A DNA stretch of 64,000 bases from Maribacter polysaccharolyticus (GCF_028882255.1 NZ_JARBUY010000002.1:12342-76341); one strand, 5' to 3'; counted from the stretch's first letter, positions 10,401 to 18,826 are shown. Notes: generated by a model not told the origin, from the letters alone. Numbers and translations are program-made.

Positions 10401-10530
10401 TGTCAATGATAAGGAGAGTAAGGTCGCTGAGTTGAAACAAAGTGATCGTATGTACCACCTTTTAGAGCATATTGGTACAAAACCAAATGTGTTCTATCAC
10501 GTTAAAGTGAGAAATAACAACGAAGCGTAA
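7438..10530 (+). CDS. actB: Alternative complex III subunit ActB, molybdopterin-like domain fused to iron-sulfur domain
   Basis: ActB is the peripheral electron-transfer subunit of ACIII. The first ~700 residues are related to molybdopterin oxidoreductases; characterised ActB proteins carry no molybdenum. The C-terminal third is a four-cluster ferredoxin domain: CTGCGACVVAC (about 768), CQHCNHAPCETVCP (about 855), CVGTRYCANNCP (about 888) and CSMC...CSMAC (about 944-977). The N terminus has a twin-arginine motif NRRDFLKYVG (RR at 52-53) followed by SLAAC (Cys71), suggesting Tat export and lipid anchoring, preceded by an unusually long ~50-residue cytoplasmic lead. Length is 1030 residues. Gap to actC is 33 bp. 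Confidence 0.95.
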   Translation: MASNKKYWKSEAELNPNDSIVEALRQNEFVEEIPVDEFLGDKENLSSTSTNRRDFLKYVGFSTAAASLAACEGPVKKSIPYVVQPERIIPGVANYYATTIANGFDFASILVKTREGRPIKIENNTDAKVNGGANARVQGSVLSLYDSTRLQGPMKDGEPIEWDSLDADVKAKLNALKGTGKQIALLTQTYASPSTSKLIAEFSEMYGAVNHVVYDAISEDAALSAFEARYGERALADYDFGKADVIVSFGADFLGDWQGGGYGSGYSKGRVPKDGKMSKHVQFEANMSLTGANADKRVPLTPMQQKVALAKLYAKLNGSSVGGEIPEYAQQAIDGVVAEIEKNKGAAVVVTGLQDVNAQAVVLAINESLGSKAFDAKAPKYVRQGSVESLDALVADMKAGRVGALIMDGVNPMYTLPNAADFAEGLSKVDLSVTFTANWNETCESVPYAAAANHYLESWGDTQIKKGHYGLIQPTIKELFDTRQFQSALLAWMDSDKGYYDYIKETWNTEVLSGGDWNQALHDGVYVPVADTIDDSGETDVSVVDVSSAVNSLSKSVSGGGLELTLYSKVGMGDGQQAGNPWLQEFPDPISRVSWDNYVTVSKADAANLGLINEHAANGGLDGSYAKLTVNGVTLDGVPVLIQPGQAPGSIGLSFGYGRTVGMKEEMKTGVNAYPLYQGFNNVQSVTLEKSAGMHEFACIQLHNTLMGRGDIIKETTLEIFNTKDHAEWNEVPMVSLNHQEVEATSVDLWDSFDRSIGHHFNLSIDLNACTGCGACVVACSAENNVPVVGKEEVRRSRDMHWLRIDRYYSSEDTFEADNTKKEEFDGLSGEKGSLGGFGELEGPAANPQVAFQPVMCQHCNHAPCETVCPVAATSHGRQGQNQMAYNRCVGTRYCANNCPYKVRRFNWFLYNNNDEFDFHMNNDLGKMVINPDVTVRSRGVIEKCSMCIQKTQKTILDAKRDGRVIKDGEFQTACSMACDNGAMVFGDVNDKESKVAELKQSDRMYHLLEHIGTKPNVFYHVKVRNNNEA

Positions 10531-10563
10531 AAATATTATTTAGCAAAGTAACTATAAAAGATT

Positions 10564-12291
10564 ATGGCGTCGCATTACGAAGCACCTATACGAAAACCCT
10601 TAGTACTTGGAGACAAAGGCTATCATGATGTAACTGTTGATATAGCCGCTCCTGTAGAGGGAAGGGCCAATAAGCATTGGTGGATAGTATTCTCCATAGC
10701 TTTGACAGCATTCCTTTGGGGTATCGGTTGTATTATTTATACTATTTCTACGGGTATCGGAACCTGGGGTTTGAACAAAACCGTAAACTGGGCTTGGGAT
10801 ATTACCAACTTTGTTTGGTGGGTAGGGATAGGTCACGCAGGAACATTGATTTCTGCCGTTCTTTTGCTGTTTAGGCAAAAATGGAGAATGGCGATCAACC
10901 GTTCTGCAGAGGCAATGACCATATTTTCAGTGGTTCAGGCAGGTCTGTTTCCCATCATCCATATGGGGCGTCCTTGGTTGGCCTATTGGGTATTGCCCAT
11001 ACCAAACCAATTCGGGTCGCTTTGGGTGAACTTTAACTCCCCATTGCTATGGGATGTATTTGCGATTTCCACCTACTTATCCGTTTCATTGGTGTTCTGG
11101 TGGACAGGTCTATTACCCGATTTCGCGATGATACGTGACAGGGCCGTGTTGCCTTTCCAAAAGAAAATATACAGTTTATTGAGTTTCGGTTGGACAGGTC
11201 GTGCGAAGGACTGGCAACGTTTTGAGGAGGTTTCCCTGGTTTTGGCCGGTTTGGCGACTCCCTTGGTACTTTCGGTGCATACCATTGTATCTTTTGACTT
11301 CGCAACTTCCGTTATTCCGGGATGGCATACCACGATTTTCCCACCATATTTTGTGGCAGGGGCGGTATTCTCCGGATTTGCAATGGTAAATACCTTGTTG
11401 ATCATCATGAGAAAGGTTTCCGGTTTGGAAGCGTATATCACGGTACAGCATATCGAATTGATGAACATCGTGATCATGATCACGGGTTCGATAGTCGGAT
11501 GTGCCTATATCACCGAATTATTCATGGCTTGGTATTCCGGAGTGGAATATGAGCAATACGCTTTCTTGAATAGGGCCACAGGGCCTTATGCATGGGCTTA
11601 TTGGGCCATGATGAGTTGTAATGTTTTCTCACCACAGTTCATGTGGTTCAAGAAGTTGCGTACAAGCATCATGTTCTCCTTCTTTATTTCGATTATCGTG
11701 AATATCGGAATGTGGTTCGAAAGGTTCGTGATTATCGTTACTTCCTTACATAGGGATTACTTGCCGTCTTCATGGAGTATGTTCTCACCTACTTTTATCG
11801 ATATAGGTACGTTCATAGGTACGATAGGTTTCTTCTTTGTACTTTTCCTTTTGTATTCAAGGACCTTCCCGGTGATTGCCCAAGCAGAGGTGAAAACCAT
11901 TTTGAAATCCTCAGGGGAGAAATATAAGAAGTTAAGGGAAGCAGGTAAGCCTTTGTATCAAATCAGTGCCGATACCGTTATCCGGAAAGAAGTCGTGGAA
12001 GAAGAAGCAGAAGAGGCTCCAAAGGATACAGAAAAAGATGTATCAAGTCTTTTGGACTCCCTTGGTACCTTCGATGCGACAAAGGAAAAAGCGGATGACC
12101 TTAAAAAGGTGAAAGGTATTGGCCCCCAAATGGAAAAGACCTTGAATCAAATAGGGATATTTACTTTTGCCCAGGTCAGTCGAATGACCGAGAAGGAATA
12201 TGATTTATTGGATTCCATTACTGGTTCGTTTCCCGGTAGGGCACAACGTGATGATTGGGCAGGTCAAGCAAAAAAATTAAATAACAAGTAA
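10564..12291 (+). CDS. actC: Alternative complex III subunit ActC (NrfD family) with C-terminal helix-hairpin-helix extension
   Basis: ActC is the NrfD/PsrC-type integral membrane subunit that carries the quinol site. Residues ~40-450 contain about ten hydrophobic segments. After ~470 the protein continues for about 100 residues: a charged linker (KEVVEEEAEEAPKDTEKD), then a compact domain at ~513-575 with LKKVKGIGPQMEKTLNQIG, the signature of a helix-hairpin-helix fold. The extension accounts for the 575-residue length, greater than a plain NrfD-type subunit. The membrane part is certain; the role of the tail is unknown. actD starts 6 bp downstream. Confidence 0.94.
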   Translation: MASHYEAPIRKPLVLGDKGYHDVTVDIAAPVEGRANKHWWIVFSIALTAFLWGIGCIIYTISTGIGTWGLNKTVNWAWDITNFVWWVGIGHAGTLISAVLLLFRQKWRMAINRSAEAMTIFSVVQAGLFPIIHMGRPWLAYWVLPIPNQFGSLWVNFNSPLLWDVFAISTYLSVSLVFWWTGLLPDFAMIRDRAVLPFQKKIYSLLSFGWTGRAKDWQRFEEVSLVLAGLATPLVLSVHTIVSFDFATSVIPGWHTTIFPPYFVAGAVFSGFAMVNTLLIIMRKVSGLEAYITVQHIELMNIVIMITGSIVGCAYITELFMAWYSGVEYEQYAFLNRATGPYAWAYWAMMSCNVFSPQFMWFKKLRTSIMFSFFISIIVNIGMWFERFVIIVTSLHRDYLPSSWSMFSPTFIDIGTFIGTIGFFFVLFLLYSRTFPVIAQAEVKTILKSSGEKYKKLREAGKPLYQISADTVIRKEVVEEEAEEAPKDTEKDVSSLLDSLGTFDATKEKADDLKKVKGIGPQMEKTLNQIGIFTFAQVSRMTEKEYDLLDSITGSFPGRAQRDDWAGQAKKLNNK

Positions 12292-12297
12292 GAAGAT

Positions 12298-12819
12298 ATG
12301 GCATCTAAAGTTATACATGCATACTACAATGATGACGACGTGCTGATGCACGCGGTCAAAAAGGTCAAGGGCGCCAAGCATCATATAGAGGAAGTGTACT
12401 GTCCTTTTCCGGTTCATGGGTTGGATAAGGCCATGGGTCTGGCACCGACCAGAATAGCCATTACTTCGTTTTTATACGGTTGTGTCGGTCTTTCCGTAGC
12501 GATACTCATGATGAATTTCATCATGATCGAGGATTGGCCACAGGACATAGGTGGTAAGCCCAGTTTCAGTTATTTGGAGAACATGCCGGCCTTTGTTCCT
12601 ATCATGTTCGAATTGACGGTGTTTTTTGCCGCGCATTTAATGGTGATTACGTTTTACCTTAGAAGTAGATTGTGGCCTTTTAAAAAAGCGGAGAATCCCG
12701 ATGTAAGAACGACCGATGACCATTTTGTGATGGAATTGGCCATTCATGACAACGAAAATGAATTAAAGAACTTATTGATGGATACCGGTGCGGTGGAAAT
12801 CAATGTTTCAGAAAAGTAG
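12298..12819 (+). CDS. actD: Alternative complex III subunit ActD
   Basis: A 173-residue membrane protein with the DUF3341 (ActD) layout: a soluble N-terminal part, CPFPVHGLDKAMGL near 38-50, and two transmembrane helices at about 53-76 and 98-122. In solved ACIII structures ActD borders ActC and ActB. It lies 6 bp after actC and ends 7 bp before the chosen actE start, so it is tightly co-transcribed. Confidence 0.93.
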   Translation: MASKVIHAYYNDDDVLMHAVKKVKGAKHHIEEVYCPFPVHGLDKAMGLAPTRIAITSFLYGCVGLSVAILMMNFIMIEDWPQDIGGKPSFSYLENMPAFVPIMFELTVFFAAHLMVITFYLRSRLWPFKKAENPDVRTTDDHFVMELAIHDNENELKNLLMDTGAVEINVSEK

Positions 12820-12826
12820 TCCTAAG

Positions 12827-13408
12827 ATGATGAACGATTTTATTAAAGTAGGAATAGCATTTGTAACGGTACTGTTGTTGGCCTCATGTGCCGACCAGAA
12901 TAGACCTAATTATCAGTACATGCCTAACATGTATGAACCTGTTGGCTATGAGACCTATCAAGGGTTCAATGAGGAGGATGTAACAAGGATTGCTTTGTTC
13001 AAAGGGGTGTCTGAAGCCATGTTGCCACCAGACAATACGATTCCCAGAGGGTGGATGCCCTATGATTTCGAGAATACCATGGAGGGAAAAGAACTTTCAA
13101 GGTCGAATACAAGTCCGTTGGACTCCTTGAATAGCGAGGCCAACTTGGCCAAGGGAAAGGAACTTTTTGATATCTATTGTGCTATTTGCCACGGAACGAA
13201 AGGGGATGGTCAAGGTACGTTGGTAAAAAGGGAAAAGATATTGGGTGTGCCGAATTATGCCGATGCAGCCCGCGACATTACGGTCGGTAGTACGTATCAT
13301 GTTATTTATTATGGTTTAAACTCCATGGGGTCTTATGCTGTACAATTGAACCATGAAGAACGTTGGCAAGTTGCCGAATACGTAATGAAATTGAAACAAG
13401 ATTTATAA
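12827..13408 (+). CDS. actE: Alternative complex III subunit ActE, monohaem lipoprotein cytochrome c
   Basis: A 193-residue periplasmic cytochrome c subunit of ACIII. ATG 12827 was chosen over the longer frame from 12788 because it gives a clean lipoprotein signal (lipobox LLASC, Cys21) and avoids a 32-bp overlap with actD. A single CAICH haem motif lies at residues ~118-122, followed by GTKGDGQG as in class I cytochromes; YGLNSMGSY provides a likely distal Met. Lipidation fits published ACIII structures, where ActE is anchored by lipid. Confidence 0.92.
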   Translation: MMNDFIKVGIAFVTVLLLASCADQNRPNYQYMPNMYEPVGYETYQGFNEEDVTRIALFKGVSEAMLPPDNTIPRGWMPYDFENTMEGKELSRSNTSPLDSLNSEANLAKGKELFDIYCAICHGTKGDGQGTLVKREKILGVPNYADAARDITVGSTYHVIYYGLNSMGSYAVQLNHEERWQVAEYVMKLKQDL

Positions 13409-13428
13409 AATAATACATAGATTAAGAT

Positions 13429-14742
13429 ATGTACACGTTTTCAAGCAGACTAAAAATGGCTTCTTTCATAATGATGATTGTGGGCTTATTGGGTATCGGA
13501 ATAGGATTTATGTCAGCCCCAAGCACGGTTGAGGAAGCTAAGGCCATTGTGGCCAGTCATGGTGATGCACATGCCGAAGAGGCATCGCATGAAATGGTAA
13601 GTGGGGAAGGGGAACATCATGCCGAGGGCCACGATGCCGCACACGATGAACATGTATTGCATCAATTGCAAAACAAGCCATGGTCAGCTTTGTATGTTGC
13701 TGCATTCTTCTTTTTCATGATTGCATTGGGGGTTTTGGCTTTTTATGCCATACAACGGGCTTCGCAGTCAGGTTGGTCGCCTTTGTTATTCAGGGTAATG
13801 GAGGGTATTACATCGTATTTGGTGCCTGGAGGTATAGTGGTCTTCGTTATCTTGGTATTATCGGTAATGCATATGAATCATCTGTTTGTTTGGATGGATG
13901 CCGATGTGGTCGCCCATGACCACCTCTTACAAGGTAAAGCAGGGTATTTGAACCCAACGTTTTTCCTGGTACGTGCCGCTGTGTTCTTGGGAGGTTGGAT
14001 TTTGTATCGGGAATATTCAAGAAAGTTGTCTTTAAAGCAAGATGAATCGGATGATGACACCAACTTTAAATTGAACTTTAGGATTTCTGCTGCCTTTTTG
14101 GTGTTCTATTTGATATCCGAATCCATGATGTCCTGGGATTGGATCATGAGTGTCGATCCACATTGGTTCAGTACCCTTTTCGGTTGGTATGTTTTTGCAA
14201 GTATGTTCGTTTCGGGCATCACGGTGATAGCCATGGTTACGATTTATCTGAAATCCAAGGATTATTTGCCAGAGGTTAACAATAGCCATATTCACGATTT
14301 GGCGAAATTCATGTTCGGGATCAGTATCTTTTGGACCTACCTTTGGTTTTCACAGTTTATGCTTATCTGGTACTCCAATATACCTGAAGAGGTTACCTAT
14401 TATGTGACCCGAATCCAGGATTATAAGCTTCCATTCTTTGGAATGGTCGTGATGAACTTTGTACTGCCTTTATTGTTGTTGATGAACAGTGATTTTAAAA
14501 GGGTCAATTGGTTCGTCATCCTTACGGGTATTCTTATTTTAGCAGGTCATTATATGGATATTTACAACATGATCATGCCGTCTACCGTAGGCGATCAATG
14601 GTCTATCGGTATTCCTGAAATCGGATCGGTGTTGTTCTTTGCCGGATTATTTATTTTCTGGGTGTTCACGGCATTGACCAAAGCGCCTCTTCAACCCAAG
14701 CGCAATCCGTTTATTGAAGAGAGTAGACATTTTCATTATTAA
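13429..14742 (+). CDS. actF: Alternative complex III subunit ActF (membrane subunit)
   Basis: A 437-residue polytopic protein, paralogous in fold to ActC, with about ten hydrophobic helices. ActF is the second large membrane subunit of ACIII and a proposed site of proton translocation. An N-terminal helix (about 8-27) is followed by a loop at ~43-75 that is strikingly His-rich (GEGEHHAEGHDAAHDEH, nine His in under 40 residues). The remaining helices carry conserved charged/aromatic stretches such as SMMSWDWIMSVDPHWFSTLF. It is the last act gene, followed by a structured spacer and then coxB. Confidence 0.93.
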   Translation: MYTFSSRLKMASFIMMIVGLLGIGIGFMSAPSTVEEAKAIVASHGDAHAEEASHEMVSGEGEHHAEGHDAAHDEHVLHQLQNKPWSALYVAAFFFFMIALGVLAFYAIQRASQSGWSPLLFRVMEGITSYLVPGGIVVFVILVLSVMHMNHLFVWMDADVVAHDHLLQGKAGYLNPTFFLVRAAVFLGGWILYREYSRKLSLKQDESDDDTNFKLNFRISAAFLVFYLISESMMSWDWIMSVDPHWFSTLFGWYVFASMFVSGITVIAMVTIYLKSKDYLPEVNNSHIHDLAKFMFGISIFWTYLWFSQFMLIWYSNIPEEVTYYVTRIQDYKLPFFGMVVMNFVLPLLLLMNSDFKRVNWFVILTGILILAGHYMDIYNMIMPSTVGDQWSIGIPEIGSVLFFAGLFIFWVFTALTKAPLQPKRNPFIEESRHFHY

Positions 14743-14885
14743 TTTTAAAAGTTTGGATCCCGTACTTCCCAGTAAACACTGGGTGGTGTGGGATCAATGT
14801 TTTAACCCATTATTGGTGGGGTTTGTTTCCGCGATAGTGGGTTTCAGTTTTTTTTATTAAGTTTAGCGAAATTTTAAATAATACA
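14743..14885 (+). promoter_or_regulatory. Structured actF-coxB spacer with possible attenuator/terminator
   Basis: Two nested hairpins are visible. The first has inner CCCAGT (14768-14773) / ACTGGG (14778-14783) with outer GATCCC (14756-14761) / GGGATC (14790-14795), giving an almost continuous 17-bp stem. The second pairs AACCCATTAT (about 14804) with ATAGTGGGTT (about 14834-14843) and is followed by TTTTTTTTATT. The second resembles a factor-independent terminator between ACIII and the oxidase genes. No perfect TAnnTTTG box is seen before coxB. Confidence 0.55.
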
Positions 14886-15944
14886 ATGACTACATTTTTG
14901 ATTTTAGCCGTTTTGGTTTTAGTGGCAATTGCAATATGGCAAATGACCAAAATTTTCGAATTGTCACAAATTAAAGCTGTAAACTCCCAAATTGCGAACG
15001 ATGCCGATAATAAATACAATGGGTATTTGTTGTTCGTGTTTCTGATATTCATTTATGGGATAACCATTTTCAGTTTTGCAAAGTATGGCAAGATGTTGTT
15101 ACCCGTAGCAGCCTCTGAGCATGGGGGGGAATACGACCAATTGATGGTGGTGTCCTTTGCGATCATATTCTTTGTGCAGACGATAACCCAGGCCTTGCTG
15201 CATTATTTTGGATATAAATATAGAGGTGAGGAAGGGAAGAAAGCCCTTTTCTATGCGGATAATGATAAACTGGAGTTTATATGGACCATTATTCCGGTCA
15301 TTGTTTTGGCAGGTTTGATTCTATGGGGTCTTTATACTTGGACCAATATCATGGATATCAACGATGAGGATGATCCCATTGTTGTCGAATTGTATGCGCA
15401 ACAGTTCAACTGGACGGCCAGATATGCAGGTGCGGATAATGTGTTGGGAGATGCCAATGTTAGGATGATTGATATTGATAAGGCCAATATCCTGGGGGTT
15501 GATGAATCGGACAATTATGCGAATGACGACATTATCGTTAAAGAGTTGCACCTACCCGTTGGTAGAAAGGTGAACTTTAAAATGCGTTCCCAAGATGTAT
15601 TGCATTCCGCTTATATGCCTCATTTTAGGGCTCAAATGAACTGTGTTCCCGGTATGATCACACAATTTTCATTTACGCCTACCATTACCACTGCGGATAT
15701 GAGGAATAAACCTGAAATTATTGAAAAGGTCAAAAGAACCAATGCCATACGTGCCGAAAAGGCGGCAGCTGGAGTCGAGAATTCCGATCCCTGGGAATTC
15801 GATTATATTTTGCTTTGCAATAAGATATGCGGTAAATCCCACTATAACATGCAAATGAAGATTATTGTGGAAGAGGAGGAAGATTACAATAAATGGCTTG
15901 CTGAACAGCAAACCTTTGCACAATCAATGGCATCAGTTCAATAG
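14886..15944 (+). CDS. coxB: Cytochrome c oxidase subunit II
   Basis: Subunit II accepts electrons at its binuclear CuA centre and passes them to subunit I. CuA ligands are clear: HSAYMPHFRAQ near residue 240, and CNKICGKSHYNM with Cys311, Cys315, His319 and Met322. The 352-residue protein has extra membrane segments at the N terminus (about 4-20 and 46-66) before the canonical hairpin (about 87-108 and 130-153). There is no CxxCH, so it is not a caa3-type cytochrome fusion; electrons must come from another carrier, probably ACIII haem subunits. The order actABCDEF-coxBA suggests a physical ACIII-oxidase supercomplex. Confidence 0.94.
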   Translation: MTTFLILAVLVLVAIAIWQMTKIFELSQIKAVNSQIANDADNKYNGYLLFVFLIFIYGITIFSFAKYGKMLLPVAASEHGGEYDQLMVVSFAIIFFVQTITQALLHYFGYKYRGEEGKKALFYADNDKLEFIWTIIPVIVLAGLILWGLYTWTNIMDINDEDDPIVVELYAQQFNWTARYAGADNVLGDANVRMIDIDKANILGVDESDNYANDDIIVKELHLPVGRKVNFKMRSQDVLHSAYMPHFRAQMNCVPGMITQFSFTPTITTADMRNKPEIIEKVKRTNAIRAEKAAAGVENSDPWEFDYILLCNKICGKSHYNMQMKIIVEEEEDYNKWLAEQQTFAQSMASVQ

Positions 15945-15977
15945 AGTTAATAAAAATTTTAAAAAAAAGAAATATTT

Positions 15978-17804
15978 ATGTCGGCCACGGTACAAGCACA
16001 TATTGAAGACCACGCAGATGATCACGGGCATCAGCACAAGCAGACTTTTGTGACCAAATACATTTTTAGCCAAGACCATAAGATGATCGCAAAACAGTAC
16101 CTGATAACAGGGGTATTGTTTATGGGCTTTATAGGTATTGCAATGTCTCTATTGTTTAGGATGCAACTGGCCTGGCCAGGGGAATCTTTTTCGGTTTTCG
16201 AAGCCTTATTGGGCAAATGGGCCCCAGGTGGGGTCATGGATGCCGATATCTATTTGGCCTTGGTGACCATACATGGTACCATTATGGTATTTTTCGTACT
16301 TACGGCCGGATTGAGCGGTACGTTTAGTAACCTGCTTATTCCGTTACAGATCGGGGCACGGGATATGGCCTCTGGTTTCTTGAATATGGTTTCTTATTGG
16401 TTGTTCTTTATATCCTGTGTAGTCATGCTCTCTTCATTGTTCATTGAGGCTGGGCCTGCGGCTGCAGGGTGGACGATTTACCCTCCATTGAGTGCCCTTC
16501 CGATGGCACAGCCGGGATCTGGCTTGGGGATGACCCTTTGGTTGGTGGCCATGGCCATATTCATCGCTTCGTCCCTATTGGGTTCACTGAATTATATTGT
16601 AACGGTCATCAACCTGAGAACAAAGGGGATGTCTATGACTAGATTGCCTTTGACGATTTGGGCGTTCTTTGTTACGGCCATCATCGGGGTGGTGTCATTT
16701 CCCGTACTATTGTCGGCGGCACTATTATTGATCATGGATAGAAGCTTTGGTACCTCTTTCTTCCTTTCCGATATATTTATCCAAGGAGAGGTGTTGCATT
16801 ATCAAGGGGGATCACCCGTATTGTATGAGCATCTTTTTTGGTTCTTGGGTCACCCGGAAGTATATATCGTATTGTTGCCCGCTTTGGGGATTACTTCAGA
16901 GGTCATGTCAACCAATGCCCGTAAACCCATATTCGGTTATAGGGCAATGATCGCCTCTATCATAGCGATCGCCTTTTTATCGACCATTGTTTGGGGTCAC
17001 CATATGTTCATATCAGGTATGAACCCGTTTTTGGGGTCTGTGTTTACCTTTACGACATTGTTGATTGCCATTCCATCAGCGGTTAAAGCTTTTAATTATA
17101 TAACAACCTTATGGAAGGGGAACTTACAATTGAATCCGGCCATGTTGTTCTCCATTGGTCTGGTATCCACTTTTATTACGGGCGGACTTACCGGTATAAT
17201 ACTTGGGGACAGTACGTTGGATATCAATGTACATGACACCTATTTTGTCGTTGCCCACTTTCATTTGGTAATGGGTATTTCTGCACTTTACGGGGTGTTC
17301 GCCGGGGTCTACCATTGGTTCCCAAAGATGTTCGAGGGTAAGATGATGAACAAGAACCTGGGTTATGTACACTTTTGGATCACTGCCATTTGTGCTTATG
17401 GGGTTTTCTTCCCCATGCACTTTGTGGGTATGGCCGGGGTACCTAGAAGATATTATGAAAATACGGCATTCCCGATGTTCGATGAATTGACCGATGTCCA
17501 GGTTTTGATGACGGTCTTTGCATTGGTAGCCGGACTTGCCCAATTGGTTTTCTTAGGAAATTTCATCTATAGTATGTTCTATGGAAAGATAGGACCTAAA
17601 AATCCATGGAAATCGAATACGTTGGAGTGGACCACCCCACAAGAGCATATCCACGGCAACTGGCCTGGAGCCATACCCCAAGTACACCGCTGGGCTTACG
17701 ATTACAGTAAGACCGGTGAAAATGGTGAATATGTTATTCCCGGACAGGATTTCATTCCACAGGATGTCCCTTTACAGGAGCATGAAGAAGAGGAAAATCA
17801 TTAA
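15978..17804 (+). CDS. coxA: Cytochrome c oxidase subunit I
   Basis: The catalytic haem-copper subunit (608 residues, about 12 helices). Diagnostic residues are present: VTIHGTIMVFF (haem a His), GHPEVY (CuB His292 with the Tyr296 cross-link), WGHHMFISGM (CuB His341/342) and AHFHLVMG (haem a3 and haem a His). The Tyr in HPEVY indicates an A-family oxidase. The N-terminal tail is His-rich (HIEDHADDHGHQHKQ). It is 33 bp after coxB and ends in a strong terminator. Subunits III and IV lie about 21 kb away in this window. Confidence 0.97.
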   Translation: MSATVQAHIEDHADDHGHQHKQTFVTKYIFSQDHKMIAKQYLITGVLFMGFIGIAMSLLFRMQLAWPGESFSVFEALLGKWAPGGVMDADIYLALVTIHGTIMVFFVLTAGLSGTFSNLLIPLQIGARDMASGFLNMVSYWLFFISCVVMLSSLFIEAGPAAAGWTIYPPLSALPMAQPGSGLGMTLWLVAMAIFIASSLLGSLNYIVTVINLRTKGMSMTRLPLTIWAFFVTAIIGVVSFPVLLSAALLLIMDRSFGTSFFLSDIFIQGEVLHYQGGSPVLYEHLFWFLGHPEVYIVLLPALGITSEVMSTNARKPIFGYRAMIASIIAIAFLSTIVWGHHMFISGMNPFLGSVFTFTTLLIAIPSAVKAFNYITTLWKGNLQLNPAMLFSIGLVSTFITGGLTGIILGDSTLDINVHDTYFVVAHFHLVMGISALYGVFAGVYHWFPKMFEGKMMNKNLGYVHFWITAICAYGVFFPMHFVGMAGVPRRYYENTAFPMFDELTDVQVLMTVFALVAGLAQLVFLGNFIYSMFYGKIGPKNPWKSNTLEWTTPQEHIHGNWPGAIPQVHRWAYDYSKTGENGEYVIPGQDFIPQDVPLQEHEEEENH

Positions 17805-17823
17805 GTATAAAACTTATATGTAC

Positions 17824-17860
17824 AAAAAATGCCCGACTCCATGAGTCGGGCATTTTTTTT
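17824..17860 (+). terminator. Factor-independent terminator after coxA
   Basis: AAAAAATGCCCGACT (17824-17838) pairs with AGTCGGGCATTTTTT (17844-17858) over a 5-nt loop, followed by a T run. It closes the coxBA unit. Confidence 0.95.
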
Positions 17861-17961
17861 GATATACCCATTAAAGGGCTATTTGTCTTTTTTGTGATAT
17901 ATTTAATAGAACGAAAAGGACCATGACAGTATAGTCCTTGATAAAACACATACCATTGAAA

Positions 17962-18783
17962 ATGAAGAAAATAATAACCCTTGTCGTGTTAATGGTTTGC
18001 TTTCAAACCTTCGCGCAAAGAAAACCTAAGATAAAAGGCAGTAAGAATGTCATTGAGGTGCGTGAGGAGCTCCCTTTCTTCAATGCCATTGAATTGATCG
18101 ATGATTTGGAGATAGTGCTTCAGAAAGGCTCAAATGGATCCTATACCATCAATGCGGATGACAATTTGATAGATGTACTTAAATTTAAGGTAACGGATAG
18201 TGTTCTGGTAATCAGTTCATTCTACAAGATCACTTCCAAAAAGAAATTGGACATCTTGGTGAATTATACCGAATTGGAAGCCATTGCCATGAAAGATGGC
18301 CAGGTAAATATGAAAGATGTAATTTCTTCCGATCGGTTTTCGGTAGACCTTGATGGTCCTTCACGTTTGGAATTGAATGCCACTGCCCCTGTAATCGATG
18401 TACATATGAAGGGGATGAGTTCGGGGGATTTCAATCTGGCGAGCGATTCGTTGCATATTTCCTTAAAGAATCGGGTAGATGCCAGGGTCTATGCGGTAGG
18501 GTGGTCCAATACCCTCCAAATGTCTGAAAATGCAAGTGCCCGTGTAGAAGGTAGCTCAGACCATCTGAAGGTGGTGCTCAAGGGAAATGCGAACTTAAAA
18601 GCCGAAAGTATGGAGGCGATTGCCGTAACGGCTGATTTGGAGGGCTCCCCGAACACCAAATTAAGGGCTCTTGAGGAATTTAGACTGTCCTCACGAGGGT
18701 CTTCGAAAGTACAACTCTACGGCAATCCTAAAATAACCATAGATGCTTTTATGGACACTTCCCAATTGCATAAGGAAAATTAA
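17962..18783 (+). CDS. Secreted GIN-domain (DUF2807) protein
   Basis: A 273-residue protein. Start ATG 17962 gives a standard signal peptide (MKKIITLVVLMVCFQTFAQ); the frame open from 17938 adds an unlikely lead. The rest looks like the GIN-type beta-helix domain common in Bacteroidota: short repeating beta strands, FNAIELIDDLEIVLQKGS near the start and DVHMKGMSSGDFNLASDSL in the middle. Such proteins are predicted periplasmic or outer-membrane autotransporter-adhesin-like; no biochemical role is established. It stands alone between two terminators, convergent with pckA. Confidence 0.85.
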   Translation: MKKIITLVVLMVCFQTFAQRKPKIKGSKNVIEVREELPFFNAIELIDDLEIVLQKGSNGSYTINADDNLIDVLKFKVTDSVLVISSFYKITSKKKLDILVNYTELEAIAMKDGQVNMKDVISSDRFSVDLDGPSRLELNATAPVIDVHMKGMSSGDFNLASDSLHISLKNRVDARVYAVGWSNTLQMSENASARVEGSSDHLKVVLKGNANLKAESMEAIAVTADLEGSPNTKLRALEEFRLSSRGSSKVQLYGNPKITIDAFMDTSQLHKEN

Positions 18784-18820
18784 AAGGGCGACACCTATCC
18801 GCATGAGACGCCCCTTTTAA
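18780..18820 (+). terminator. Hairpin after the GIN-domain gene
   Basis: TTAAAAGGGCG (18780-18790) pairs with CGCCCCTTTTAA (18809-18820) with one bulged C. It starts at the gene's stop codon. The T tail is short. Confidence 0.55.
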
Positions 18821-18826
18821 AAAAAG

